Positions 9,964-18,321 of a DNA stretch of 64,000 nt are shown piece by piece; position 1 is the first letter of the stretch; every line of letters begins with the position of its first letter. The notes below the pieces were generated by a model. That model saw nothing but the letters and a program-made list of their open reading frames with translations. It did no database searches and had not been told where the DNA came from. A program made the position numbers and the translations under genes. Origin of the DNA: an uncultured Pelagibacteraceae bacterium (GTDB lineage Bacteria; Pseudomonadota; Alphaproteobacteria; Pelagibacterales; Pelagibacteraceae); NCBI GenBank assembly GCA_902518185.1, contig CABYFG010000002.1:1-64000 (forward strand), in the 5' to 3' direction.

Positions 9964-10020
9964 CTACTAATAGTAATTACTATGTTGATTAATTTCAACC
10001 AACAATTACATTAAAGACAA

Positions 10021-10446
10021 ATGAACACACTATTATTATCTATTATTCTAGTTCCAGTAGTTGAAATTTATCTGTTTATAAAAATTGGAGCTAAAATTGG
10101 TGCATTCAACACTATCCTCTTGGTCTTTATTACAGCTTTTACAGGAATTTTTTATGCCAGATATGAAGGTTTAAATACATTAAAATCTGGTTTCTCTCAA
10201 ATGATTAAAAATCAAGTGCCAGCCTACGAAATGCTTTCCGGTGCAGCAATTGCTTTTGGAGCTTTACTTCTTATTATACCTGGTTTTGCTACTGACGTCC
10301 TAGGATTTTTAATCATATTTCCAATTACTAGAAAATTAATTTTTGGAAAAGTCTCAACAAAATTAAAAGATAAAAAAAAAATAAAAGAGGATTACATAGA
10401 AGGTGAGTTTGAAGATATAGAAAGTGATGATGAAAGAAAATTTTGA
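10021..10446 (+). CDS. fxsA: FxsA-family membrane protein
   Basis: A 141-residue polytopic protein of the FxsA family (named from suppression of F-plasmid exclusion of phage T7; cell role unclear). It has three hydrophobic stretches at about 4-22, 27-46 and 74-100, with the family motifs PVVEIYLFIKIGAKIG near the N-terminus, GIFYARYEGL at about 42-51 and LLIIPGFATDVLG at about 81-93. The C-terminal tail is acidic. The secB start lies inside its last codons, so the two are coupled. Confidence 0.92.
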   Translation: MNTLLLSIILVPVVEIYLFIKIGAKIGAFNTILLVFITAFTGIFYARYEGLNTLKSGFSQMIKNQVPAYEMLSGAAIAFGALLLIIPGFATDVLGFLIIFPITRKLIFGKVSTKLKDKKKIKEDYIEGEFEDIESDDERKF

Positions 10447-10852
10447 AATTCTTGCAAAATTTATAAAAGATGCATCAAGTGAAACTGCAGATGTGGAAAC
10501 CTATTTATTTGTTAAAGACAATATATCTAAATATTTACTTAATATAGATATAAACTCTAGAGTGCTTAAAAATAAACTCATTGAAATAAATACTACCTTA
10601 AAATTTGAGGATAAAGAACCTAATGAGAAAAAATCTTACTACGAAATTATATATACAACTGTAATAAAGGTTAATAAAAAAATTAAAGAAAAAAAAGAAC
10701 TAGAAAAAATAATTTTATGTGATGTACCAACAAAAATTTATCCAGAATTAGAAAGGTCCTTTATGAATTTGCTTAATAACTCCGGACACCCTGATATAAG
10801 ATTTGAAAAAAAAGTAGATTTTTATAAATTATATAACGATAGAATCACTTAA
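10427..10852 (+). CDS. secB: protein-export chaperone SecB
   Basis: Tetrameric export chaperone that keeps precursors unfolded and hands them to SecA. The 141-residue product is divergent, but shows the SecB plan: the first strand AKFIKDASSETAD (E. coli has KDISFEAP at this place), a strand-rich middle with conserved acid-rich turns, and the helix KIYPELERSFMNLLNNSGHPDIRFEKKVDFYKLY, written here only by its ends (KIYPELERSF, DFYKLY), matching the family's FPYARE... and V-N-F-D-x-L blocks. Three consecutive start codons GTG ATG ATG occur at 10424-10432; I take the first ATG. Position between fxsA and dnaQ is the canonical one. Confidence 0.8.
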   Translation: MMKENFEILAKFIKDASSETADVETYLFVKDNISKYLLNIDINSRVLKNKLIEINTTLKFEDKEPNEKKSYYEIIYTTVIKVNKKIKEKKELEKIILCDVPTKIYPELERSFMNLLNNSGHPDIRFEKKVDFYKLYNDRIT

Positions 10853-11513
10853 ATAAATTTTTTTTAAGATTATTTTTTAAATAAATTTTGTGATTATCTA
10901 ATTCCTCTTGAGTAATATCAACTATCTTTTTACAATAAACACTCTTTTCATTATAATTTGTTTTTCTAAATTTTAGATCTTGGTTTTGAAAATTTAAAGT
11001 TGGTTCTTTCTGATCAATCAAATTAATGTAAACCTTAGACAATAAATCACAATCAATTAATGCAGTATGTAATTTTCTTTTGGAATTATCAATTCTATAT
11101 CTCTTACATAGAGCATCTAGGCTAGATGAAGATCCAGGAAACTTATTTCTTGCAAGGATTAAGGTATCAACAATTTCATTATTAATAATATCTCTACCTA
11201 GAATTTTAAGCTCATTATTTAAGTGAGATAAATCAAATTCTGCATTATGGATTATCAATTTTTTACCATTTATGAAATTTAAAAATTCATCAACTACATC
11301 GACAAACTTTTTTTGGGTTGATAAAAAATCATCAGAATAACCATGTATCTCAAATGCTTTTTCTGAAACTTTCCTCTCTGGATTTAAATAATAATGAAAA
11401 TAATTTTTGGTTGGAATTAGATTTTCTAATTCAATACAGCCTATTTCTACAATTCTATGACCCTCTTTTACTGAAATACCCGTTGTTTCTGTATCTAGTA
11501 CGATTTCTTTCAT
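10845..11513 (-). CDS. dnaQ: DNA polymerase III epsilon subunit (3'-5' proofreading exonuclease)
   Basis: Proofreading exonuclease of the replicative polymerase. The 222-residue protein has DEDD-family motifs: Exo I LDTETTG (D7, E9), Exo II around HNAEFDLSHLNNEL, and Exo III HTALIDCDLLSKVY with the catalytic His and Asp. The C-terminal third is lysine/asparagine-rich and shows no clear clamp-binding pentapeptide by eye. It converges on secB (8-base overlap) and overlaps coaE by 4 bases in a tight dnaQ-coaE-aroE-maf-ppsR minus-strand array (transcribed from ppsR towards dnaQ). Confidence 0.95.
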   Translation of the reverse strand: MKEIVLDTETTGISVKEGHRIVEIGCIELENLIPTKNYFHYYLNPERKVSEKAFEIHGYSDDFLSTQKKFVDVVDEFLNFINGKKLIIHNAEFDLSHLNNELKILGRDIINNEIVDTLILARNKFPGSSSSLDALCKRYRIDNSKRKLHTALIDCDLLSKVYINLIDQKEPTLNFQNQDLKFRKTNYNEKSVYCKKIVDITQEELDNHKIYLKNNLKKNLFK

Positions 11514-12079
11514 ATCAAGTTTTTTAAAATTTCTTTCACCCTAATTTTAACAGAATTTTTCTTAAAATTGTTTTTTATTATAAACTGAGATCTTTTTTTT
11601 TTTAAATCGTGCGATAGTTGAATTTTTTTAAAATTATTTAATAATTTCATATTAAAATTTTTTCTTTTTTTTAGTCTTTTTAAGACTTCTGATTTTCTAG
11701 ACTCTACGAAAATTAATATATCTTTTTTTTTATTAATTTTATTCTCTAGTAATAATGGCACATCTAAAACTACAATTTTTTTATGTTTATTTCTTTTTAG
11801 AAAATTGTGCATTTTTTTTCTAACTTCACAATGAACGATTTCTACAATTTTTTTTAAATTTCTTTTATTTGCTAATATTGCATCTATAATCTCTTCTTTT
11901 TTTATAGGGAAAGTATCAAAATAAAACGGAAGTTTGCTCTTCAATTTTTTAAAAACTTTTCTGTTATTTTTATAAATTTTTGCAACTTCTAAATCAGCAT
12001 TAAATACAGGGAAACCAAAACACTTAGCCACGTATGTTTTACCAGCACCTATATCTCCTATGATCCCTATTCTCTTCAT
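11510..12079 (-). CDS. coaE: dephospho-CoA kinase
   Basis: Last step of coenzyme A synthesis (dephospho-CoA plus ATP). The 189-residue protein opens with a P-loop GDIGAGKT at 8-15, followed by the CoaE signature FPVFNADLEVAKIY at about 27-40 and the LDVPLLLENK strand near 105-114. The lid and C-terminus are unusually lysine/asparagine-rich (RKSEVLKRLKKRKNFN), in keeping with the AT-rich genome. 4-base overlaps at both ends tie it to aroE and dnaQ. Confidence 0.95.
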   Translation of the reverse strand: MKRIGIIGDIGAGKTYVAKCFGFPVFNADLEVAKIYKNNRKVFKKLKSKLPFYFDTFPIKKEEIIDAILANKRNLKKIVEIVHCEVRKKMHNFLKRNKHKKIVVLDVPLLLENKINKKKDILIFVESRKSEVLKRLKKRKNFNMKLLNNFKKIQLSHDLKKKRSQFIIKNNFKKNSVKIRVKEILKNLI

Positions 12080-12870
12080 TTATCTAAAAATTTTTTTAAA
12101 TCTTCTGTAACTGCTGGTTTTATATTATGCCATAATTTAAACGCTTCGAAGGCTTGGTAAATAAACATCATCTTGCCATTAGAAACTTGACAGCCTAACC
12201 TTTTTCCAGTGCGTAAAAAATTAGTTTCTTTTGGATTGTAAATAACATCATAAAAAAACTTTTCTTTGCTTATATTATTTAGATCTAAACCTATTTTGTC
12301 ACCTTTGCTTAGCCCCAAACTAGTAGCATTAATAATCATATCGAATTCTGGTAGCTCTCCCCAATCAACTATACTTATTTTTGAAAAATTCTTTTTTAAA
12401 TTTTCAGCTTTTTGCTTTGTTCTATTGCTCACTATTATTTTGGAAACACCCAGTTTTTGTAATGAATAGATTATTGATGGTACCACACCCCCAGCTCCCA
12501 AAATAAATATTACTTTATTTTTTAAATTAAATTGAATTTCCTTTAAACTTAACTCAAAACCCTTTATGTCAGTATTATGGCCTACTAATTTTTTATTCCG
12601 CATATATATTGTGTTTACAGACTTAGTAACCTGAGACTCCTCACTCAGTTTATCTAAAAAAGGAATTACATCACTTTTGAAAGGAACAGTAATATTTACT
12701 CCATTTAATTTATTCTCTTTAATTTCTGAGATAACCTCTTGGATTTCATTTTTGTTTATTTGTCTTCTATCATAATTTGCATCAATATTATTTTTTTCAA
12801 ACCAATAATTGTGTAGTTTGGGTGAAAGAGAATGTTTGATTGGATTCCCGATTACTAGATATTTTTTCAT
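12076..12870 (-). CDS. aroE: shikimate dehydrogenase
   Basis: NADPH-dependent reduction of 3-dehydroshikimate in the shikimate pathway. The 264-residue protein has the substrate-binding motif GNPIKHSLSPKLHN at about 8-21, catalytic lysine region NITVPFKSDV near 60-69 followed by NTIY, the catalytic Asp in GHNTDIKGF near 100, and the NADP-binding turn LGAGGVVPS near 125. It is a full-length AroE type rather than YdiB. Overlaps maf and coaE by 4 bases each. Confidence 0.96.
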   Translation of the reverse strand: MKKYLVIGNPIKHSLSPKLHNYWFEKNNIDANYDRRQINKNEIQEVISEIKENKLNGVNITVPFKSDVIPFLDKLSEESQVTKSVNTIYMRNKKLVGHNTDIKGFELSLKEIQFNLKNKVIFILGAGGVVPSIIYSLQKLGVSKIIVSNRTKQKAENLKKNFSKISIVDWGELPEFDMIINATSLGLSKGDKIGLDLNNISKEKFFYDVIYNPKETNFLRTGKRLGCQVSNGKMMFIYQAFEAFKLWHNIKPAVTEDLKKFLDK

Positions 12871-13451
12871 TTATAATTATTCAAATATTTTTTAATTTTT
12901 TCAACTGGAAGTCCCATTATTGTATTTTCGTTTCCATCAATACTTGAAAAAAGTTTTCTTCCTTCCCCTTCAATTTGATAAACATTATAAGCATATAACA
13001 CTTCATCCGGAATTTTTTCCAAATATTTTATTAACTCATCATCTTTCATTTTTTTCATAGTCAACAATGCTTTATCAGTGTAATTCCACACCATAAATCC
13101 GTTTTTAGATATACAAACCGAACTAATCAAATAATGTTTTTTACCATTGAGCTTCTTTAAAATTTCTAAGGCTTCATTTCGATTATTGGGTTTTGATATA
13201 AGTTCTCCTTCTAGATCAATAACACTGTCTGCACCCAAAACTAGATTGTCATTAAAAGATTGACTTACTTTGTTAGCTTTTAATTCAGCTAAATTTCTTG
13301 ATATAATTTCTGGTGAAACTTTTTCTTTAAGTAAACTTAACTTTACAACATCTTCATCAACATTTGATGGTTTTACTTCATTTAAAATATTATATTTATC
13401 GAGAATCTTTTTTCTAACTTTACTTTTAGAAGCCAAAATAATCTTAGGCAT
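12867..13451 (-). CDS. maf: Maf-family nucleoside triphosphate pyrophosphatase
   Basis: House-cleaning nucleotide pyrophosphatase of the Maf/HAM1 superfamily that hydrolyses non-canonical or methylated NTPs to NMPs. The 194-residue protein starts with the Maf signature ILASKSKVRKKIL (residues 4-16). It keeps the catalytic block VLGADSVIDLEG near 67-78 and KPNNRNEALEILKKLNGKKH, seen as KPNNRNEA. It overlaps ppsR by 8 bases and aroE by 4. Which Maf subgroup (dTTP/UTP or m7GTP) is not clear by eye. Confidence 0.94.
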   Translation of the reverse strand: MPKIILASKSKVRKKILDKYNILNEVKPSNVDEDVVKLSLLKEKVSPEIISRNLAELKANKVSQSFNDNLVLGADSVIDLEGELISKPNNRNEALEILKKLNGKKHYLISSVCISKNGFMVWNYTDKALLTMKKMKDDELIKYLEKIPDEVLYAYNVYQIEGEGRKLFSSIDGNENTIMGLPVEKIKKYLNNYK

Positions 13452-14268
13452 TGTCTTTATAAATCTCGTATATTTTAATTACTGAAGCTGCGGTTTCTTC
13501 TACAGATTTTCTTGTTACATCAATAGACGGCCATTTATATTTTTTAAAAGTGTCTCTTGCCATGTTCACTTCCTTTCTTATTTCCTCTAGATCTGTATAT
13601 GATTTATTATTATTTTCCTTAAGAGAGTTCATTCTATTTTTCCTAATTTCTACCAGCCTATCTGGCTCAGTATTTAATCCAATTATACATGAGATTTTAG
13701 GATTTTCCTTTAATGCCTCCGGTAAAGAGTTTTCGTTTATTAAAGGTATGTTAGAAGTTTTAAAACCTTTGTTAGCTAAAAAAATGGCTGTTGGAGTTTT
13801 GCTTGTTCTGCTTACTCCTAAGAGGATTATATCAGAATCTTTTATTTCTTTTACGAGATTTCCATCGTCATGGTTCATTGTAAATTGAATAGCCTCTATT
13901 CTTTTATAATAATCTTCGTCAAGAGCATATTGCCCGCTTGGTTGATGTGAAGCTTTTTGATTCAAAAGTTTTGAGAAACTTAGTATTAATTCACCCAAAA
14001 CTCCAAAACATGGAATTTTTTTTATATCACTTTTTTTTGCAAGGTATTTGGCTAAGTTACTATCAACAATTGAGTATAATATTATAGAGTTTTTTTGTTT
14101 TTCTGCATTTTCTAGAATTCTTAAAATCTGGTTTTCTGTTCTCGTAAAAGAGTAGGTGTGTACTTTGTAATTAATGTTTTTAAATTGAGCTTTGATAGCT
14201 ATAAAAATACGGTCTAGAGTTTCACCGGTTGCATCTGATATAAGATAAATTTGGTATAAATTACTCAT
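13444..14268 (-). CDS. ppsR: PEP synthase regulatory protein / bifunctional kinase-pyrophosphorylase (DUF299)
   Basis: Member of the PPSR/PDRP family, which reversibly phosphorylates a threonine of PEP synthase or pyruvate phosphate dikinase. The 274-residue protein shows the family hallmarks: N-terminal YLISDATGETLDR at 8-20, the P-loop GVSRTSKT at 151-158, and the C-terminal WPSIDVTRKSVEETA block. It is the first gene of the minus-strand dnaQ group and lies next to hemE across the candidate origin; this is the 'RP001 homologue' position of Rickettsia and Caulobacter origin maps. The target kinase/synthase gene is not in the window. Confidence 0.92.
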   Translation of the reverse strand: MSNLYQIYLISDATGETLDRIFIAIKAQFKNINYKVHTYSFTRTENQILRILENAEKQKNSIILYSIVDSNLAKYLAKKSDIKKIPCFGVLGELILSFSKLLNQKASHQPSGQYALDEDYYKRIEAIQFTMNHDDGNLVKEIKDSDIILLGVSRTSKTPTAIFLANKGFKTSNIPLINENSLPEALKENPKISCIIGLNTEPDRLVEIRKNRMNSLKENNNKSYTDLEEIRKEVNMARDTFKKYKWPSIDVTRKSVEETAASVIKIYEIYKDNA

Positions 14269-14550
14269 GTATAATATGTGTATATATTTGTACTATTTTT
14301 ATCATATTAAATATTTTTCATATTTTAAAAATTATGTTGTAAAACAATGCTTTTATTAACAAAATTAAACATGTTAAAATCTCCAGTAATCGTTTGGTGT
14401 ATTTAGTTAATAAGCTTCAATTTTGCGTATTTATTTATTAAAATTTAAATTCTAAATGTTAACAAACTGTTTATAAAATGTTTAATAAATTTAATCACCA
14501 TTATTCGCAGATTATACTAATATTACAATTAATTATATTTAACTATTAAC
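14269..14550. other. candidate chromosomal replication origin (oriC), ppsR-hemE intergenic region
   Basis: A 282-base, extremely AT-rich gap between divergent ppsR and hemE. In Caulobacter and Rickettsia the origin lies at hemE next to this same gene family. Three 9-mers differ by one base from the DnaA-box consensus TTATNCACA: TTATTAACA at 14353-14361, TTATAAACA (minus strand) at 14468-14476 and TTATTCGCA at 14501-14509. Several short ATGTTWAA-like words recur (14371, 14456, 14479). The genes read outward on both sides and a parS site lies 9 kb away. In DNA this AT-rich near-matches arise by chance, so synteny is the stronger argument. No CtrA or IHF site is convincing. The hemE promoter must also lie here. 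Confidence 0.6.
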
Positions 14551-15552
14551 ATGTCTCCAATCGAAGAAGTAATAGTAAACAAAAAAAGTGATATTAAACC
14601 TATTTGGATAATGAGACAGGCTGGGAGATATTTACCAGAATTTAGAGAGATAAGAAAACAAAATCCTGATTTTATTAAATTATGTCTTAATCAAAAATTA
14701 TCAAGCGAGATAACTTTACAACCCTTAAAAAGATTCAATTTAGATGCTGCAATAATTTTTTCTGATATTTTAATGTTACCATATGGTTTAAATCAAGTTG
14801 TTGAATTTAAAAAAAATGTAGGTCCATTACTTGGTAACTTAGATTTAAAAGAAATTTCGAATATTGAAGAAGTTAAATTTATAAAAAAACTGTCTCCTGT
14901 TTATGAATTAATTAAAATAGTAAGTAACTCCCAATTTACCAAAAATAAAACTACTATAGGCTTTGTTGGGGCACCGTGGACTTTATTAGTTTACATGATT
15001 AATAAAAAATCACCAAAATTAAACCTTAATGAAAATTTTTTTGAAGACAAATATTTAATTGATAAAGTTCTTAAAATCTTAGATAAATTTTTAAAAATTC
15101 ACATTAAAAACCAGATTGATAATGGTGCCCAGATAATTCAAATTTTTGATAGTTGGGCCGGTCTATTAAAAGAAAAAGATTTACCCCACTACATTTATGA
15201 TCCTACTTTAAGCTTGGTTAATTACACGAAATCTTTAAATGTGCCTGTTATCTGCTTTCCAAGAGGTATTAGAAATTACAAAGATTATTGTGAAATTATC
15301 AAACCAGACACAATCTGCATTGATTATGAGGTTGATCCGGTAAAGATTAATAAAGAGATAAAAATTCCTGTTCAAGGTGGAATGGACCCGAAGGTTTTGC
15401 TTTCTAATAAGGAAATTTTAAAAAAAGAAACAATGAAATATTTAAATATATTTAAAGATCATCCATATATATTTAATTTAGGGCATGGCGTTCTTCCAGA
15501 AACGGACCCCAATATGATGGATTATTTAGTAAAAACTGTGAAAGATTATTAA
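14551..15552 (+). CDS. hemE: uroporphyrinogen decarboxylase
   Basis: Converts uroporphyrinogen III to coproporphyrinogen III in heme synthesis. The 333-residue TIM-barrel protein has the signature PIWIMRQAGRYLPEF near residues 12-26 with the substrate-binding arginines, AAIIFSDILMLPYGL at about 65-79 with the catalytic Asp, and GFVGAPWTLLVYMI near 138-151. It is followed at once by hemH (1-base TAATG overlap) and hemJ, so the window carries three late heme steps in a row. It marks the right edge of the candidate origin. Confidence 0.98.
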   Translation: MSPIEEVIVNKKSDIKPIWIMRQAGRYLPEFREIRKQNPDFIKLCLNQKLSSEITLQPLKRFNLDAAIIFSDILMLPYGLNQVVEFKKNVGPLLGNLDLKEISNIEEVKFIKKLSPVYELIKIVSNSQFTKNKTTIGFVGAPWTLLVYMINKKSPKLNLNENFFEDKYLIDKVLKILDKFLKIHIKNQIDNGAQIIQIFDSWAGLLKEKDLPHYIYDPTLSLVNYTKSLNVPVICFPRGIRNYKDYCEIIKPDTICIDYEVDPVKINKEIKIPVQGGMDPKVLLSNKEILKKETMKYLNIFKDHPYIFNLGHGVLPETDPNMMDYLVKTVKDY

Positions 15553-16550
15553 TGGAAAAAAAAACAATACACCCATTAGTTAATTTCGGAAAGACAGGAG
15601 TTTTAATTGTTAACCTTGGAACTCCTGACTCAACAAGTTGGTTTGATATAAGAAAATATTTAAAAGAATTTTTATCAGACAGAAGAGTAATCGAAGTTAA
15701 CCCGATAATTTGGCAAATCATATTAAATGTTATTATATTAACATTTCGGCCATCAAAGACGGCCAAGGCTTATAAAGAAATTTGGATGAAAGACAAAAAC
15801 ATTTCTCCTCTTTTGCATTATACGCAAAGGCAAGCGGAAAAGCTTTCAAACTTAATATCTGAAAAAAACTTAATAGTAGATTATGCTATGAGATATGGAA
15901 ATCCTAGCATAAAAAGTAGAATTGTAAATCTTCATGAAATGGGTTGTGAAAGTTTAATAATTCTCCCACTTTATCCTCAATATGCTGCGGCAACCACTGC
16001 AACAGTCTGTGATGAAGTATATAGAACTCTTATGAAAATGAGATGGCAACCATCATTAAAAATAGTGCCACATTATGAGTCGGATCCCTTATATATAGAA
16101 GCGCTCGTGAATTCATTGAATAAAAAAATAAAAGAAATAAATTGGAAACCAGATTTGATATTAGCTTCTTATCATGGAATACCTCAAAAATATTTTGATA
16201 AAGGCGATCCTTATCATTGCTATTGTCACAAGACCACGAGACTAATATCAGAAAAGCTTACTTCAATTGAAATTAAGACAACATTCCAATCTAGATTTGG
16301 TCCTGAGAAATGGCTTCAACCCTACACAGACAAAACTTTAGAAAATTTACCCAAAGAAGGTAAAAAGAATGTTTTGGCCATATGTCCAGGATTTTCCTCA
16401 GACTGCGTCGAAACTTTAGAAGAAATCCAAATCCAAGGGAAAGAGAGTTTTTTAGAGTCCGGTGGAGAAAACTTTGATATGGTGCCATGTCTGAATGATA
16501 ATGACGATCACATAAATTTATTAAAATCTCTAATTCAAAAAAACATTTGA
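15552..16550 (+). CDS. hemH: ferrochelatase
   Basis: Inserts Fe(II) into protoporphyrin IX, the final step of heme b synthesis. The 332-residue protein shows VLIVNLGTPDS near 17-27, FLSDRRVIEVNPIIWQ, the metal-binding His in ASYHGIPQKYF near 205-215 with the following CYCHKTTRL, and the signature CPGFSSDCVETLEEI near 276-290. The coupled hemE-hemH-hemJ order fits a single heme transcript. Ends 3 bases before hemJ. Confidence 0.97.
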   Translation: MEKKTIHPLVNFGKTGVLIVNLGTPDSTSWFDIRKYLKEFLSDRRVIEVNPIIWQIILNVIILTFRPSKTAKAYKEIWMKDKNISPLLHYTQRQAEKLSNLISEKNLIVDYAMRYGNPSIKSRIVNLHEMGCESLIILPLYPQYAAATTATVCDEVYRTLMKMRWQPSLKIVPHYESDPLYIEALVNSLNKKIKEINWKPDLILASYHGIPQKYFDKGDPYHCYCHKTTRLISEKLTSIEIKTTFQSRFGPEKWLQPYTDKTLENLPKEGKKNVLAICPGFSSDCVETLEEIQIQGKESFLESGGENFDMVPCLNDNDDHINLLKSLIQKNI

Positions 16551-16553
16551 TCA

Positions 16554-16988
16554 ATGAACACTTACTTACTTTTTAAATCGTTACATTTGATATCTGTCAT
16601 TTCTTGGATGGCTGGATTGTTATATCTTCCAAGGATTTTCGTTTATCATTCTCAAAACAATACTCAGCCAATTATATCAGATGTGTTTAAGGTTATGGAA
16701 AGAAAATTATTTTTTTATATCATGACACCAGCAATGATATTATCTTGGCTATTTGGCTTGCTACTTATCCACGAAATAGGATTTGAAAAACTTGGACAAA
16801 TTTGGATGATTTTGAAATTGATATTTGTGGTTATATTAACAATTTATCATTTTTATCTTGGTCGTATTTTAGGACAGTTTAAATTAGACCTTAATACACA
16901 TTCACATAAATTTTATAGATTTATAAATGAAATACCCACATTATTGCTCATTTTAATCATTTTTGTTGTGATTTTTAAACCTATCTAG
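16554..16988 (+). CDS. hemJ: protoporphyrinogen IX oxidase HemJ
   Basis: Membrane protoporphyrinogen oxidase of the HemJ (formerly UPF0093/CopD-like) family, the common form in alphaproteobacteria lacking HemG and HemY. The 144-residue protein has four membrane segments and the conserved features KSLHLISVISWMAGLLYLPR, seen at the N-terminus as KSLHLISVISW with the heme-ligand-type His, and the FYRFINEIPTLLL end. Its place after hemE-hemH supports the function: it makes the substrate of HemH. Confidence 0.93.
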   Translation: MNTYLLFKSLHLISVISWMAGLLYLPRIFVYHSQNNTQPIISDVFKVMERKLFFYIMTPAMILSWLFGLLLIHEIGFEKLGQIWMILKLIFVVILTIYHFYLGRILGQFKLDLNTHSHKFYRFINEIPTLLLILIIFVVIFKPI

Positions 16989-16990
16989 GG

Positions 16991-17044
16991 TTGCATATTT
17001 ACAAATTGTATATATATTTAAATTATTATTAAGTCCTTAATAAT
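16991..17044 (+). promoter_or_regulatory. possible rho promoter with a 20-base palindrome
   Basis: In the 63-base hemJ-rho gap a TTGCAT (16991-16996) is followed after 16 bases by TATATT (17013-17018), a plausible sigma70-type promoter. Just downstream lies a perfect inverted repeat ATTATTAAG-TC-CTTAATAAT (17025-17044) ending eight bases before the rho start. It would be near the transcription start, either as an operator or as part of a short leader. The promoter call is weak because the region is almost all A and T; the palindrome itself is exact. Confidence 0.4.
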
Positions 17045-17051
17045 TCTAATC

Positions 17052-18320
17052 ATGAACATACAAGAACTAAAACTAAAATCATCCGAACAACTTATTACTC
17101 AAGCAGAGGAGCTTGGTATAGAAAACGCAAGTACATTAAGAAAGCAGGAAATTCTCTTTGCAATTCTTAAAAAGGTCGCTGAAAAAGAAGAAATTACAGG
17201 GGCTGGCGTTTTGCAACTGCTTCAAGATGGATTTGGTTTTTTAAGAGCAATGGAATCAAACTATCTTCCTGGTCCTGATGATATTTACGTAAGTCCAAGT
17301 CAAATAAGGAAATTTGGTTTGAGAACAGGAGATACCGTTGAAGGCCCTGTTAGAGCCCCGAAAGAAGGTGAAAGATATTTTGCATTATTACAAGTTAGTA
17401 AAATAAATTTTGAAGAACCTGATAAATCTAGACACAAAATAGCATTTGATAACTTGACCCCTTTATATCCAGATAAACAACTAGTTATGGAAGTCGAGGC
17501 AACAAAACCAGATAAAAAACAGGATTTAACACCAAGGTTAATAGATCTTGTTAGTCCGATTGGAAAGGGACAAAGATCAATTATTATTTCACCTCCTAAA
17601 GCAGGAAAGACAATGATTTTACAAAGCATCGCAAATTCAATAGCAAAAAATTATCCAGAGTGTTATTTAATTGTGTTGCTAATAGATGAGCGACCAGAAG
17701 AGGTCACAGATATGCAAAGGACTGTGAAGGGCGAGGTTATTAGCTCAACTTTTGATGAACCAGCACAACGACATGTAGCTGTTGCTGAAATGGTTATAGA
17801 AAAAGCAAAAAGATTGACTGAACATAAGAAAGATGTGGTTATACTTCTTGACTCAATAACAAGATTAGGAAGGGCATATAATGCTGTTATACCAAGCTCA
17901 GGAAAGGTTTTAACGGGTGGTGTCGATGCAAATGCATTACAGAGACCAAAAAGATTCTTTGGTGCTGCTAGAAATATCGAGGAGGGTGGATCTTTAACTA
18001 TAATCTCTACTGCTTTAATAGATACAGGAAGCAGAATGGACGAGGTTATATTCGAGGAATTTAAGGGAACTGGTAATAGTGAAACTGTCCTTGATAGAAA
18101 AATCGCTGATAAAAGAATCTATCCCGCTATAGATATCACAAAATCCGGAACAAGGAGAGAAGAGTTGTTGTTTGATAAAAATGATCTTCAAAAAATGAAT
18201 GTTTTAAGGAGAATAATTGCACCAATGGGAACTATGGATGCTATAGAATTTATTAATTCAAAACTAAAAGATACAAAAAACAACTCTGAGTTTTTTAATT
18301 CAATGAACAAACCTGCTTAG
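17052..18320 (+). CDS. rho: transcription termination factor Rho
   Basis: Hexameric RNA translocase that ends transcription. The 422-residue protein has the N-terminal helical Rho_N domain (about 1-45), the OSN/cold-shock RNA-binding fold (about 50-120, with [18 protein letters not shown] in its usual form: [19 protein letters not shown]), Walker A PPKAGKT at about 181-187, Walker [13 protein letters not shown] near 260, and the Q/R-loop region [20 protein letters not shown] as [12 protein letters not shown]. Length is that of standard Rho, without large insertions. rho next to hemJ and mnmE is the usual alphaproteobacterial origin cluster. Confidence 0.98.
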   Translation: MNIQELKLKSSEQLITQAEELGIENASTLRKQEILFAILKKVAEKEEITGAGVLQLLQDGFGFLRAMESNYLPGPDDIYVSPSQIRKFGLRTGDTVEGPVRAPKEGERYFALLQVSKINFEEPDKSRHKIAFDNLTPLYPDKQLVMEVEATKPDKKQDLTPRLIDLVSPIGKGQRSIIISPPKAGKTMILQSIANSIAKNYPECYLIVLLIDERPEEVTDMQRTVKGEVISSTFDEPAQRHVAVAEMVIEKAKRLTEHKKDVVILLDSITRLGRAYNAVIPSSGKVLTGGVDANALQRPKRFFGAARNIEEGGSLTIISTALIDTGSRMDEVIFEEFKGTGNSETVLDRKIADKRIYPAIDITKSGTRREELLFDKNDLQKMNVLRRIIAPMGTMDAIEFINSKLKDTKNNSEFFNSMNKPA

Positions 18321-18321
18321 T

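Noticed and set aside
13550-13888. A 112-codon plus-strand frame inside ppsR
   Set aside because: Lies antisense to the conserved P-loop region of PpsR and codes for a hydrophobic, Ser/Phe/Leu-rich product typical of antisense reading in AT-rich genes.
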